Position numbers and translations under genes: made by a program | From: Accumulibacter phosphatis | GTDB taxonomy: Bacteria > Pseudomonadota > Gammaproteobacteria > Burkholderiales > Rhodocyclaceae | Assembly: GCF_000024165.1 (NCBI RefSeq) | Contig: NC_013194.1 | Span: 2,418,001 to 2,482,000, forward strand | DNA length: 64,000 nucleotides | Direction of reading: 5' to 3' | Notes under the pieces: model-generated | Database searches by the model: none | What the model saw: the letters and a program-made list of their open reading frames with translations, nothing else | Told to the model about the DNA's origin: nothing | Shown: piece by piece, positions 37,728 through 46,990 of the stretch | Layout of the letters: the number at the start of each line of letters is the position of its first letter | How positions within the stretch are numbered: position 1 is the stretch's first letter

Positions 37728-39029
37728 ATGGAAGCCAGACCCGGCAGAAAGCCCTTCCGGATCCTGTCGCTCGACGGTGGTGGTACCTTTGCGTTGATTC
37801 AGGCGAAGGCGCTTGATGATCTCTTTCCCGGCGAGGATGGACATCAGGTTCTCAGCCATTTCGACCTGGTGTCGGCGTGCTCGGGTGGGGCGATAGTCGC
37901 TGCCGCGTTGATCGAGGGTTATTCTCCACGCGAAATCTTTGACCTGTTCGACGACCCGGTCAATCGCTACGCACTTTTTGGGCGCCTGCACTGGTACCGG
38001 AGTCTATTGCAGTTGCTGACCGGCACCATGTCGGCGTCGAACCGGGTTGGCCAGCGGTTTTCCACCGACGGCAAGCTTGAGTTCCTGCATCGCATACTGC
38101 CCCGGATGGGCACCGTGTCGCTGCAGAACCTGCACACGATGGTCAACGACAGCATCGCTCGTGTCCGGGCGCAGAGAGACGAGCCCGGCAGGGCGATGTC
38201 CTTTCTGTTCGTTACCTACGATTTCGACCGTGATCGGGCGCGGATGATGCGCAGCAATGTCGCGAGTCCGGCAGCCAGTTTCCCGCATCGGCAGCAGCGG
38301 GCTACCCTGGCGGAGGCGGCGCATGCGTCAAGTACTGCACCGATCAACTGGTTCGACAAGCCCGCAGAACTCGACGGTTGCCGTTTTTGGGACGGTGCGA
38401 TGACGGGCTACAACAATCCGGTGCTGGCGGGTGTGGTCGAGGCCATCGCCCTGGGCGTGCCGCGTCGCGACATCCGCGTGCTGTCGCTGGGCACCAGCAC
38501 GGTCTTTCTACCCGAACGCGGAACGGCAGGGATCCCGGATGGACTGTGCCGGTCACGCGCCAGGACCGGCTTCCTGCCGGAGCTCGTCAAGGTCGGCAAG
38601 GCCATCATTGCGGATCCTCCGGATGCCCACACATTCATCGCCCACCTCATGCTCGATGGTGGCTTGCCGCGCGACGTGTCCTGCTGCCCGTACACGGAAA
38701 CGGCCGTCGTGCGCATGAATCCGGTGATCCAGCCGGTTGTCGAGCGGACGACGGGGCAGTGGAGTGCTCCAGCGGGCTGGAGCGTCGACGAGTTCCGCCG
38801 TATCGCGGAGATGGATATCTCGGCGAGCGCGCAAGACGACGTGGACCTGATCAAGCGGCTAGGCGACGGCTGGTTGGGGGATGCCTGGCACAATCAGCCT
38901 GTACGGGGTTGCGGTGTCTGGGCGTCGCCACCTGCGCAAGCGCCCTTGGCGAACACGGATCAATTGTGCGAAATTGGCCATCGCTGGTATAGCGATGCCA
39001 AGGCCGCCTGGATCGCGCTGTCGGCCTGA
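37728..39029 (+). CDS. Patatin-like phospholipase
   Basis: The 433-residue protein uses the ATG at 37728, which has GGAAG 8 bases upstream; TTG and GTG codons lie just before it. It shows the patatin core: the glycine-rich oxyanion loop ILSLDGGGTFALIQ (residues 12-25), a nucleophile elbow SACSGGAI and the catalytic aspartate in FWDGAMTGYNNPV. The elbow is A-C-S-G-G rather than G-x-S-x-G, with the serine kept. The C-terminal 190 residues are outside the usual domain. It would hydrolyse membrane lipids from the cytosolic side. No nucleotide cyclase of a CBASS system is beside it, so a defence role is not indicated. Confidence 0.85.
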   Translation: MEARPGRKPFRILSLDGGGTFALIQAKALDDLFPGEDGHQVLSHFDLVSACSGGAIVAAALIEGYSPREIFDLFDDPVNRYALFGRLHWYRSLLQLLTGTMSASNRVGQRFSTDGKLEFLHRILPRMGTVSLQNLHTMVNDSIARVRAQRDEPGRAMSFLFVTYDFDRDRARMMRSNVASPAASFPHRQQRATLAEAAHASSTAPINWFDKPAELDGCRFWDGAMTGYNNPVLAGVVEAIALGVPRRDIRVLSLGTSTVFLPERGTAGIPDGLCRSRARTGFLPELVKVGKAIIADPPDAHTFIAHLMLDGGLPRDVSCCPYTETAVVRMNPVIQPVVERTTGQWSAPAGWSVDEFRRIAEMDISASAQDDVDLIKRLGDGWLGDAWHNQPVRGCGVWASPPAQAPLANTDQLCEIGHRWYSDAKAAWIALSA

Positions 39030-39050
39030 TGGCAGCGCACTGAGCCCGCC

Positions 39051-40610
39051 ATGGCCAAGCCGCGAATCCTGATCCTCAACTGCTATTCCGACAACCACCG
39101 CGGCGCGCGCGGCAACCCCTGGATCGTGCCACAGTCGATTGTGCCGGCCGTACTGGCCGGAATGCTGGACCCCGCGCGCGTCGAGATCCGGCTCGCCTGC
39201 GAGTTCCGCAACGGCCCCTTCGAGGATCTGCGCGCGCTGCAATGGGCAGACCTGCTGGTGCTCAGCGGCCTGAACCCGTCGTTCGACCGCATGAAGCAGG
39301 TCACGGCGCATGCCAGGGCGGTCAATCCGGGAATTGTCGTCGCCATGGGCGGCCCGCTGGCGCGCATGCTGCCGAATCTCAGCCGCCGCTATTTCGATTA
39401 CGTCTGCGGTGACGATGCCGAGCAGATGGTCTCGCTGGTCGATGCCGTCTTTGGCCCCGGGCACGCTGCCGAGGTGCCCATGCCGCGCCATGACCTGTTG
39501 CCGGCGAGCCGCATCATCGGCTACGTGGAATCCTCCCGCAACTGCAACTTCCGCTGCAGCTTTTGCGCCATGACGGCCGAAGACCGCGCGTTCATGGCCT
39601 ACGACTTGGACGACATACGCCGGCAGATCGACGCCCTTGGCTACCGGCAATGTGTCATGTTCCTCGACCAGAACTTCTTCGGCGGGCCGCGCTCCTATTT
39701 CGCGGCGCGCATGGCGCTTCTCAAGGAGTTGTTCGAGCAAGGGAAGTTCGGCGGCTGGGCGGCTCTGGTCACTGCCGACTTTTTCGCGAGTGCCGACAAT
39801 CTCGCGCGGGCACGTGAGTCTGGCTGTATCGGCTTTTTCAGCGGCGTCGAGTCATTCAGCCGCGTGCAGCTCACCGCCTTCAACAAGAAACAGAATCTGC
39901 TGCAGCCGCAGGAGGAAATCATCCAGTCGTGTCTCGAGGCCGGCCTGGTCTTCCACTACGGCCTGATCTTCGACCTGGTCGAGCAAAGGATCGACGAGTT
40001 GCTGGCGGAAACCGACTTCATCGTCGCCAATCCGCGCATTACCCTGCCGAGCTTCCTTGGCTTTGCCATTCCCATGCTGGGAACGCCGCTGTTCGGCACG
40101 CGGCTGCGTGAAGGCTTGTTGCTGCCGAACCTCAGGCTGCGCGACATGGATGGCCGATCGCTCGTCTGTCGCCCCGTCGACCCCATCGAGAAGGCCATCG
40201 CCTTCGCCGCGCTGATGGATAGCGGTCTGTTGGCAAAACGCAAAGTGGCAATGCATGCCTGGCGGTTCTTTCGCCGCTATCGGACGACCCTATCCGGCTG
40301 GGGGCTGCTGAGCGGCCTGGCGAATGCCTGGGCGATGAGCTACCCGCGTTTGGGCAGCAATGGGCGCGACGGTATTCGGCCGGGTCGGGAGGGCTGCCGC
40401 AGCTACCTCGGCGGTTCCGAAGCGCTGGGGTCGCTCTACCGTCCGCGGATCAGGATTCCCGAACGTTATCACGGGCATTTCGAGCCGCTGTGCGTCACCG
40501 ATGCCGATGGCGAACTGCACGACGACCTGATCGACGACGCCGCCAGCCTGCTCCGTCCGAGCGGCGGCGTGGCAACGATTCCCACTTATAATGGGGTGGC
40601 GGTGCCCTGA
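39051..40610 (+). CDS. B12-binding-type radical SAM protein
   Basis: The 519-residue protein starts MAKPRILILNCYSDNHRG. Residues 1-140 form a Rossmann-like B12-binding-type domain (DLLVLSGLNPSF, VVAMGGPLARMLPN). The iron-sulfur motif CNFRCSFC (CX3CX2C) is near residue 164, followed by a TIM-barrel part (CVMFLDQNFFGG, GCIGFFSGVESFSRVQL). The last 130 residues are unassigned. Such enzymes do methylations or ring rearrangements on tRNA, lipids or peptides. It follows the patatin gene closely (21 bases), so the two may act together, for example on a membrane lipid; this is a guess. Confidence 0.85.
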   Translation: MAKPRILILNCYSDNHRGARGNPWIVPQSIVPAVLAGMLDPARVEIRLACEFRNGPFEDLRALQWADLLVLSGLNPSFDRMKQVTAHARAVNPGIVVAMGGPLARMLPNLSRRYFDYVCGDDAEQMVSLVDAVFGPGHAAEVPMPRHDLLPASRIIGYVESSRNCNFRCSFCAMTAEDRAFMAYDLDDIRRQIDALGYRQCVMFLDQNFFGGPRSYFAARMALLKELFEQGKFGGWAALVTADFFASADNLARARESGCIGFFSGVESFSRVQLTAFNKKQNLLQPQEEIIQSCLEAGLVFHYGLIFDLVEQRIDELLAETDFIVANPRITLPSFLGFAIPMLGTPLFGTRLREGLLLPNLRLRDMDGRSLVCRPVDPIEKAIAFAALMDSGLLAKRKVAMHAWRFFRRYRTTLSGWGLLSGLANAWAMSYPRLGSNGRDGIRPGREGCRSYLGGSEALGSLYRPRIRIPERYHGHFEPLCVTDADGELHDDLIDDAASLLRPSGGVATIPTYNGVAVP

Positions 40611-40651
40611 CAAGCGCCGGTTCCGGGCGTCTCCGGAGAAAGGAAGCGTGG

Positions 40652-43600
40652 ATGCAGACGAACCACGGGATGGCGCGCTTGACCAGCAAGTGGCTCGGCA
40701 AGTGCCTGCTGCTCCTGGCGGTGATGGCCCTTGCGCTTTCCGGTGCCTGGCCGGAGACGCGTACCTTCTCGGCGGGACTGACGCCTTTGTGGGACGCCCC
40801 GCAAGGTCCCGGTCGCTCGGCGGAGGCGAGCCGCTGGCTGAGCCAACTCCGCGATACGGTGTCGGAACCGCGCGCCGGTTGTCATGCTCTCGAGCTGCCG
40901 GACCTGTCATTGACCAAGCCAGCCCGCGCCTTCCAGATCAAGATCGAGCGCGAGCAATTCGCTGCGGGATCGCCGATCGTCTACCTGCAGGAGCCGATCG
41001 CCCAGTTCTTCATCGTCTTCGCCACCGACGTCAATGGTTGTCCCTGGTTTTCCATTTCCGGTCGCGGCTTGCCCTTCGCCAAGCGTGATATCGTCAGTCC
41101 GTTTCCCTATGCCCGGCTGCCGGCGTTGGCCAGAGACGCGACGATCACGGCGATCGTCCAGGACTACAAGGCGATTCGGCCGTGGATCATGCTCGCCGAC
41201 GAGACCAGTTTCGTGCGCGACAATGCCGTGTTGTGGGTGGCCCTGGGGGCTGCCAGCGGCATCCTGCTGATGATGATTGTCGTCGCCCTCGGTTTCGATG
41301 CCTACGCAGGCAGCCGCGTTGCCCTGGCCTACGCCTTCTACTGCGTCGCGTTGCAGGTCTGGCTGGTGCAGAACTTCGGCATCGGCTCCGCCTTTGTGCC
41401 GTTCTGGCCTGGCCCGGAATACTTCCCCATCCTGCAGGCCGTTTCGGTAGCCGGCGTGGTTCTCGGAATCGGCTGTGCGGTGCTCGAGTTCCTGCAACTG
41501 CGCGGCAGGGTGCGCGCGGCGATTGGCGGCTTCGTCGTGCTCAGCGCGCTCTGCTTCCTCGGTTCGGCATGGCATGCCACCGGTTACCGTGCCGGCGCAG
41601 CCGTTCTCTCCGTCCTCGCCGTGGCCACCATGGTCCTGCTCGTCAGGGGCGTGTTCAGCGGCGATGCTTCGCTCCGGTTGTTCACGCTGGGGCTCGGCGC
41701 GACCATGGTCGGCGGGGGCGTGCAGGCCTTTTCGGTAGTCGGTAGCGGTCTCGAGGTCGGCCGACTCGCCGCCTTCGCCTTTCCGCTCGGCAGCCTCTGC
41801 CAGGCAGCCTTCTGGCTTGCAGCGCTGATCATCCGGCTGCGCAGCGAGCACCGGGAACTGCACGAGCTCGAAGGAAAGCAGGCGGCGATCATGTGGGCGA
41901 TGCCGGACCTGATCCTGGTCATCGATCGGCAAGGGATCTGCCTCGACTACAAGCAGCCTTACGCCACGCGCTTCTTCGTTACCGGCGACGAACTGCTCGG
42001 CAAGGACGTCTCGGCGGTTCTGCCGAGCGCAACGGCGGGCACCATCCGCCAGGGTATCGAGCGGGCGCTGCACCAAGGCGACCTGCAATCGGTGTTCCTC
42101 GACCTGCCGGTCGAGGGCAGCATGCACCACTACGAGGCGCGTATTGCGCCACACGGACCCGACAAGGTGGTAGTCGTGGTACGCGACATCACGCTGCAGA
42201 AGCACAGCGAGGAGAAAATCCGTCGTCTGGCCTACTTCGACACGCTGACCGGCTTGCCGAACCGTCAGAGCTTCCTCGAACGCCTCGACCGCGAATTGCT
42301 GCGGGCACGCCGGACGAACCACCGGATGGCGCTGCTGTTTCTCGATCTCGACGGCTTCAAGCGGATCAACGATACGCTGGGCCACAGCGCTGGCGACTGC
42401 CTCCTGCAGACTGTCGCCGACCGCCTGCAGGAGAAACTGCGCGCCGGTGCCTTCATCGCCCGGCCGGCCCTGGACGAATCGAGCCTGCACTTCGCGCGCC
42501 TCGGCGGCGACGAGTTCACCGTCGTTTTGCCCGATGTCGACACGGTCGAGACGGCCTGCCTGATCGCGCAGCGCATACAGGAACTGCTCGGACGGCCCAC
42601 CCTGATCGGCGAGCAGGAGATCGCGGTAACCTCGAGCATCGGCATCGCACTCTTCCCCGACGACGGCGCCGATGCCGCGACACTGCTCAAGCACGCGGAT
42701 ACGGCGATGTATTACGCGAAGGAGCAGGGGCGCAACAACTGGCAGTTGTATGACCGGACACTGACCACCCGGACGACGGCACGCCTGGCTCTCGAGGGCG
42801 ATATCCGCAAGGGCCTCGAACGTGGCGAGTTTCGCCTCTTCTACCAACCGCAGGTGAGTGCCGACGATGGCACCATCGTTGGTGTCGAAGCACTGATCCG
42901 CTGGCAACATCCGCAGCAGGGGCTGGTCTCGCCGGCAAGGTTCATCCCGGTTGCCGAGGAGAGCGGCCTGATCGTGCCGATCGGCGAGTGGGTGCTCACG
43001 GCCGCCTGCCGCCAGGTGCGGCAGTGGCAGCAAAGTGGCGTCCCGGTACCGCGGGTAGCGGTGAACGTCTCGGCACGCCAGCTTGGCGCAGCGGGTTTCC
43101 TCGACACTGTTGCGGCGATCATCGTCGCCACCGGCATCGCCGCCGACCGGCTCGAACTCGAGTTGACCGAAAGCATCCTGATGGATCCGGAGGCCAAACG
43201 AATCAAGGGACTGTCGCGCCTGCGCGCGATGGGGGTGCACTTCTCGATCGACGATTTCGGCACCGGCTACTCGTCGCTGTCCTACATCAAGCGCTTCCCG
43301 ATCGGCACGCTGAAGATCGACCAGAGTTTCGTCCACGGTTTGCCGCAGGACGCCGACGATGCGGGCATCACCACCGCGATCATCTCCATGGCGCGCAGCC
43401 TCAATCTGGAGGTCGTTGCCGAAGGTGTCGAAACGCGGGAACAACTCGCCTTCCTGCAGCGTGCGCTATGCCCGAAACTGCAAGGTTACCTGTTCAGCTA
43501 CCCGCTGCCGCCGGATGAGATGGAAGCCATCTTGCGTCGCGGCCGCGTCGCGCTACAGCCGCCGGGCGGTCCATCCGGGCCTCCCGGCCAGGGGCCGGGA

Positions 43601-43663
43601 GGAGGCGGGCGCCCACCCGCCGGTCAGCCGCCAGGGAGTGGCGGGCGTCCGCCACGCCAATAG
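40652..43663 (+). CDS. 7TM-DISM / PAS / GGDEF-EAL cyclic-di-GMP signalling protein
   Basis: The 1003-residue inner-membrane protein has a ribosome site AAGGAAG before the ATG. A signal-anchor and an extracytoplasmic domain (about 35-185, 7TMR-DISMED2-like) are followed by seven helices (about 190-400, 7TMR-DISM). A PAS segment (about 415-530), a GGDEF domain with intact RLGGDEF (about 625) and an EAL domain with VEALIRW (about 752) and DDFGTGYSSL (about 870) follow. The C-terminal 35 residues are an odd Pro/Gly-rich tail. Both cyclase and phosphodiesterase signatures look intact, so either activity is possible. Confidence 0.92.
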   Translation: MQTNHGMARLTSKWLGKCLLLLAVMALALSGAWPETRTFSAGLTPLWDAPQGPGRSAEASRWLSQLRDTVSEPRAGCHALELPDLSLTKPARAFQIKIEREQFAAGSPIVYLQEPIAQFFIVFATDVNGCPWFSISGRGLPFAKRDIVSPFPYARLPALARDATITAIVQDYKAIRPWIMLADETSFVRDNAVLWVALGAASGILLMMIVVALGFDAYAGSRVALAYAFYCVALQVWLVQNFGIGSAFVPFWPGPEYFPILQAVSVAGVVLGIGCAVLEFLQLRGRVRAAIGGFVVLSALCFLGSAWHATGYRAGAAVLSVLAVATMVLLVRGVFSGDASLRLFTLGLGATMVGGGVQAFSVVGSGLEVGRLAAFAFPLGSLCQAAFWLAALIIRLRSEHRELHELEGKQAAIMWAMPDLILVIDRQGICLDYKQPYATRFFVTGDELLGKDVSAVLPSATAGTIRQGIERALHQGDLQSVFLDLPVEGSMHHYEARIAPHGPDKVVVVVRDITLQKHSEEKIRRLAYFDTLTGLPNRQSFLERLDRELLRARRTNHRMALLFLDLDGFKRINDTLGHSAGDCLLQTVADRLQEKLRAGAFIARPALDESSLHFARLGGDEFTVVLPDVDTVETACLIAQRIQELLGRPTLIGEQEIAVTSSIGIALFPDDGADAATLLKHADTAMYYAKEQGRNNWQLYDRTLTTRTTARLALEGDIRKGLERGEFRLFYQPQVSADDGTIVGVEALIRWQHPQQGLVSPARFIPVAEESGLIVPIGEWVLTAACRQVRQWQQSGVPVPRVAVNVSARQLGAAGFLDTVAAIIVATGIAADRLELELTESILMDPEAKRIKGLSRLRAMGVHFSIDDFGTGYSSLSYIKRFPIGTLKIDQSFVHGLPQDADDAGITTAIISMARSLNLEVVAEGVETREQLAFLQRALCPKLQGYLFSYPLPPDEMEAILRRGRVALQPPGGPSGPPGQGPGGGGRPPAGQPPGSGGRPPRQ

Positions 43664-43774
43664 GGCGGGCCCGAAAGCCCAAGCGGAAGCTGCGGCTCGG
43701 CCGGGAGGCGATAGCGAGCCGCCGATCTCCCCCAACTGCGGCCCCGATAGGGTGCCTGCGCAGGAGCAAGGAAA

Positions 43775-45133
43775 ATGACCCGAAATCGCCGCACCACGGC
43801 CGACCCCATGGAAGAGCAGATCGAACGCGCGTTGCAGCCCGGCGCCTTCATCGCGGACGCCGCCTGCTCCGCGTTCGTGGGTCACCTCGAGCATATCGCG
43901 GCCCGGATTGCCGAGCTCATCAACAGCGATCCGCCGCGCGCCGTCGCCTTGTACGAGGCTTTCCTGGCCGCGTGCCATGTGAAGGTCGAGGAGCTCGATG
44001 ACTCCAGCGGCAGCTTCGGGCAGTTCGTCCTCGACCTGTATTGCGGGTGGATCACGGCGCGCCAGGCAGATGGTGCCGACCCCGCGGCCACCGCCGCACG
44101 CCTGTTAGCCTGCATGGACGACGATGACTACGGCTTCTGTCATCAGCTCGAAACGGAGGCGGCGAGGGTGTTCGACAAGGCCAACCTCGCCGCCTTCGTG
44201 GCCTTGGTGCGCGCGCGCTTCGACGCCGCCGGTGCGCCGGCGACGAACGAGGGTGCTTTGAGGGATCGCTCCGCCTATCTCCGTCGCCGCTGGGGCGCTG
44301 TTCTGCGCACGCTCTACGTGGCCGCGCAGGACGTCGGCGCCTACGTCGCTCTCGCCGAAGAGAGCGGTCTCGGCGCGCAGGATTGCCACACTATCGCCAC
44401 GCTGCTCCTCGCCAAGGGCCAGCCGGAACAATCCCTGGCCTGGGTGGAGCGCGGGATCGACGTCGCCGGGCAGGTGCCGCAGGCCGCGATGGCGGGCCAC
44501 GACCTCGCCACGCTGAAGAGACAACTCCTCGCCAAGGTGGGTCGCCGCAACGAGGCACTCGACGGCGCCTGGGCGGACTACCGCCAACGCCCGAGCCGGT
44601 ACACCTACGACGAGCTCTTGCAGTTCGTGCCGGCGGCCGAACGCGGCGCGTGGCACGCGCGGGCCATGGACGCAGCGATGGAGGCGCCCCGCGGCGCGCA
44701 CCTGAACTCCCTGCTGGATCTCCTCCTGACCAGCGGCGAGACCGGCCGGCTCGCCGATGTCGTGCGCCAGGCCGACGACGATGCCCTGGAACATCTGAGC
44801 CACTACGTCACCGAGCCGATCGCCAGAGCGCTCGAAACGACCCAGGCCGACGTCGCGGCCCGCTTGTGGCGCGCGCAGGCGATGCGCATCGTCAACGCCG
44901 GCAAGAGCAAGTACTACGCCGCCGCGCTGGCGAACTTCGCGAGCGCCAGGCGCTGCTTCGAGTGCGCCGGGCTCGCCGCCGAGTGGCAGGAAACCGTGCG
45001 CCAGGTACGCGCCGACCACCATCGCAAGGGAGGCCTCATGCGGGGTTTCGAGCGCCTCGTCGCCGGCAGCGCGGCGAGCGACGAGCCGAGCTTCCTTGAT
45101 CGGGCGAAGGCGCGGTGGAGCGGCCGCCAGTGA
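43775..45133 (+). CDS. DUF6880-like alpha-helical repeat protein
   Basis: The 452-residue protein starts at the ATG preceded by AGGAGCAAGGAAA. It is all-helical with TPR-like pairs (TIATLLLAKGQPEQSLAWVERGIDV, ALDGAWADYRQRPSRYTYDELLQF, FASARRCFECAGLAAEWQ). This resembles the DUF6880 family that often follows SWIM zinc-finger genes, although none is here. A scaffolding role is likely; no catalytic motif is visible. The gap of about 110 bases from the GGDEF-EAL gene is filled only by GC-rich non-coding sequence. Confidence 0.7.
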   Translation: MTRNRRTTADPMEEQIERALQPGAFIADAACSAFVGHLEHIAARIAELINSDPPRAVALYEAFLAACHVKVEELDDSSGSFGQFVLDLYCGWITARQADGADPAATAARLLACMDDDDYGFCHQLETEAARVFDKANLAAFVALVRARFDAAGAPATNEGALRDRSAYLRRRWGAVLRTLYVAAQDVGAYVALAEESGLGAQDCHTIATLLLAKGQPEQSLAWVERGIDVAGQVPQAAMAGHDLATLKRQLLAKVGRRNEALDGAWADYRQRPSRYTYDELLQFVPAAERGAWHARAMDAAMEAPRGAHLNSLLDLLLTSGETGRLADVVRQADDDALEHLSHYVTEPIARALETTQADVAARLWRAQAMRIVNAGKSKYYAAALANFASARRCFECAGLAAEWQETVRQVRADHHRKGGLMRGFERLVAGSAASDEPSFLDRAKARWSGRQ

Positions 45134-45268
45134 CGAGGAGCAGGTGGCTGAGCGGGGCGGGATGCGGATGACCTGTCCGGCGCTTCCGGGGTCGACTTCG
45201 CGATTGACGCCTCGTGATCGGGCCTCACATGTGCCTGTCGGTGCCCTTGGATTGCCTTTCCCGCGCCG

Positions 45269-46180
45269 CTATGCAGCACTTCGTGTTGGCGCGAACAGCC
45301 CCGCCCGCGCATGTTCGCTGACCGCCCGCGCTGCGGGATGAGTCAGTCGTCGTTCTGCGGAAATCAGGAAGAACCGCTCGCGTAGGTCTTCCGTCTCGCC
45401 CAGGCTGACGACCTTGTAGTGGGCCATGACGTCCGGCACGCTGGCCGCTGGCGCGGGAAACACCCCGGCACCCGCTTCGCCGAAGGCTTTCATCAAGGCG
45501 CTGTCGTCGAATTCGCCGACGATGCGCATGTGCCGACCCTGCCGCTCCAGCCAGCGCGGCAGGGCGCCATGGAGCGCACTGTCCCGGCCGGGCAGGAGCA
45601 GCCGCGCGCCGTCCAGACAAGCGGGGAACTCACCGATCAGCCGCGCGGCGAGCGCCGGTGCCGCCATGAAGGCGAGCGCCGATTCCCCGAGCGGGTGGCT
45701 GTAACCCTTGATATCCGTTCCCGGCGGCATGGGCCGGTCGGCGAGCACCATGTCCAGACGGTGGATGGCGAGATCGGCGAGCAGGCGGTCGAGACGATCC
45801 TCCTGGCACACCAGGCGCACCGCCTCGGGTAGCTCCAGCACCGGCGCGAGGAGGCGATGGGCGATGAACTTGGGCACCACGTCGGCGATACCAACGCGAA
45901 ACGTGATGAAGCGCTCCTCGCCGCCGTTCCTCAGCAGTTCCTCCAGCTCGGCACCGGTCTGAAAGATTTCCTCCGCATAGGACTGCGCCAGTCGTCCGGC
46001 CTCGGTCAGCTCGAGGCGACGCCCGGCGCGGCGGAACAACGGCACACCGAGTCGTTCCTCGAACTGGGCGATCTGTCCGGAGAGCGTCTGGGGCGTCAGA
46101 TGCAGACGCTCCGCCGCGCGGATGACGCCACCCGAGCGGGCGACGGCGAGAAAGTAATGGAGGTGCTTGTAGTTGAGCAT
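45269..46180 (-). CDS. nhaR: LysR-family sodium-responsive activator NhaR
   Basis: The 303-residue protein starts at the ATG giving MLNYKHLHYFLAVARSGG. It has a LysR winged HTH (AERLHLTPQTLSGQIAQFEERLG) and an effector domain whose stretches PACLDGARLLLPGRDSAL and GEFDDSALMKAFGEAG align closely with E. coli NhaR as I recall it. NhaR activates the Na+/H+ antiporter nhaA in response to sodium. Here nhaA is absent nearby, and it diverges from a membrane-stress operon that contains a sodium channel. The regulator probably controls that operon through the 46181-46295 region. Confidence 0.85.
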   Translation of the reverse strand: MLNYKHLHYFLAVARSGGVIRAAERLHLTPQTLSGQIAQFEERLGVPLFRRAGRRLELTEAGRLAQSYAEEIFQTGAELEELLRNGGEERFITFRVGIADVVPKFIAHRLLAPVLELPEAVRLVCQEDRLDRLLADLAIHRLDMVLADRPMPPGTDIKGYSHPLGESALAFMAAPALAARLIGEFPACLDGARLLLPGRDSALHGALPRWLERQGRHMRIVGEFDDSALMKAFGEAGAGVFPAPAASVPDVMAHYKVVSLGETEDLRERFFLISAERRLTHPAARAVSEHARAGLFAPTRSAA

Positions 46181-46295
46181 GGGGCTACTCACTGTTCGTA
46201 TTTCTCGAAGGTTGCGCTAACTATTATCTGTTTGCCACGAACAGTCAAGGTGCCCACAATTCGCCCTGCCGATGCACCCAACCCCAGGAGGTTCC
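46181..46295 (+). promoter_or_regulatory. Divergent nhaR / hibernation-factor promoter region
   Basis: The 115-bp interval holds an inverted repeat ACTGTTCGT (46191-46199) and ACGAACAGT (46237-46245). It also has a LysR-type T-N11-A box TTCG-N7-CGAA (46195-46209). A -10-like TATTAT is at 46222-46227 with no matching -35, as usual for LysR-activated promoters. The downstream ORF has a strong AGGAGG. Confidence 0.6.
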
Positions 46296-46652
46296 ATGAA
46301 CATTCAAATCCATGCGCAAGACTTCACCCTGACCGAGGGGCTGCGCGAGCATGTCGCCCGTCGTCTTGCCTTTGCGCTCAATCACGGGCTCGACAGGGTA
46401 TCGCGGATCGTCGTGCGCCTGTCCGATGTCAATGGTCCGCGCGGTGGCGTCGACAAACGCTGCGCTATCGAAATACGACTCAAGGGCGCCTTGACAGTCG
46501 CCATCGAGGACACCGAGGCCGATCTCTACGCCGCCATCGATCGCGTGGCGGAACGAGCCGGACGCACGCTCGATCGGCGGCTGTCGCGCAGTCGCCAGTT
46601 CAGCGCCCTGTCGCTTTCCCGCAAGCAACCGCTGATCGCCGAAGCGGAATGA
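46296..46652 (+). CDS. Ribosome hibernation promoting factor/RaiA family protein
   Basis: The 118-residue protein starts MNIQIHAQDFTLTEGLREHVARRL and follows CCAGGAGG. The fold is the HPF/YfiA type (beta-alpha-beta; VSRIVVRLSDVNGPRGGVDKRCAIEIRL, then DLYAAIDRVAERAGRTLDRRL). It would bind the 30S decoding region and silence ribosomes under stress. The C-terminal dimerisation domain of long HPF is missing, so it is the short type. It is first in the plus-strand operon. Confidence 0.85.
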   Translation: MNIQIHAQDFTLTEGLREHVARRLAFALNHGLDRVSRIVVRLSDVNGPRGGVDKRCAIEIRLKGALTVAIEDTEADLYAAIDRVAERAGRTLDRRLSRSRQFSALSLSRKQPLIAEAE

Positions 46653-46807
46653 GAGATCGGTCGCAAACTGCTCGGCGCTCTGCTCGACAAACCGGCTGCC
46701 AAGGCGTCAGGCAAGACCGGCGGCACCGCCAGCGGCTTGGCCTCCTCCTTCGCCAGCCCCTGTGCGCCGGCTCAGGCGGCCAAAGCGTATTGCACGAGGG
46801 GCGAACG

Positions 46808-46990
46808 ATGAGCACCAACGCGTTGTGCGACGCCTTCGCGAGTCGGCTCGGCCCCGCCAGAAAGACGCAGACGCAGACCCAGATGCAGATGCAGACACAG
46901 TCTCTGCTGCGGTTTCAACAGACGGCCGCGACGCTTGCTGCTGGCCGGGACATGGCCATGCTCCGCGGCCAACAAGGAGGTCCGGCATGA
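46808..46990 (+). CDS. Possible small Gln/Thr/Met-rich protein (60 aa)
   Basis: The frame starts ATG (MSTNALCDAFASRLGP) with AGGGG 7 bases upstream and overlaps the terC start by ATGA (46987-46990). The middle is a hexanucleotide repeat (CAGACG/CAGATG units) giving TQTQTQMQMQTQ. No family is recognised. The coupling and ribosome site support translation; the repeat lowers confidence. It may work only as a leader for the TerC gene. Confidence 0.35.
   Translation: MSTNALCDAFASRLGPARKTQTQTQMQMQTQSLLRFQQTAATLAAGRDMAMLRGQQGGPA

Noticed and set aside
37728..39029. Patatin as a CBASS effector (CapV)
   Set aside because: No cGAS-like cyclase or other CBASS gene is nearby; neighbours are metabolic and signalling genes.
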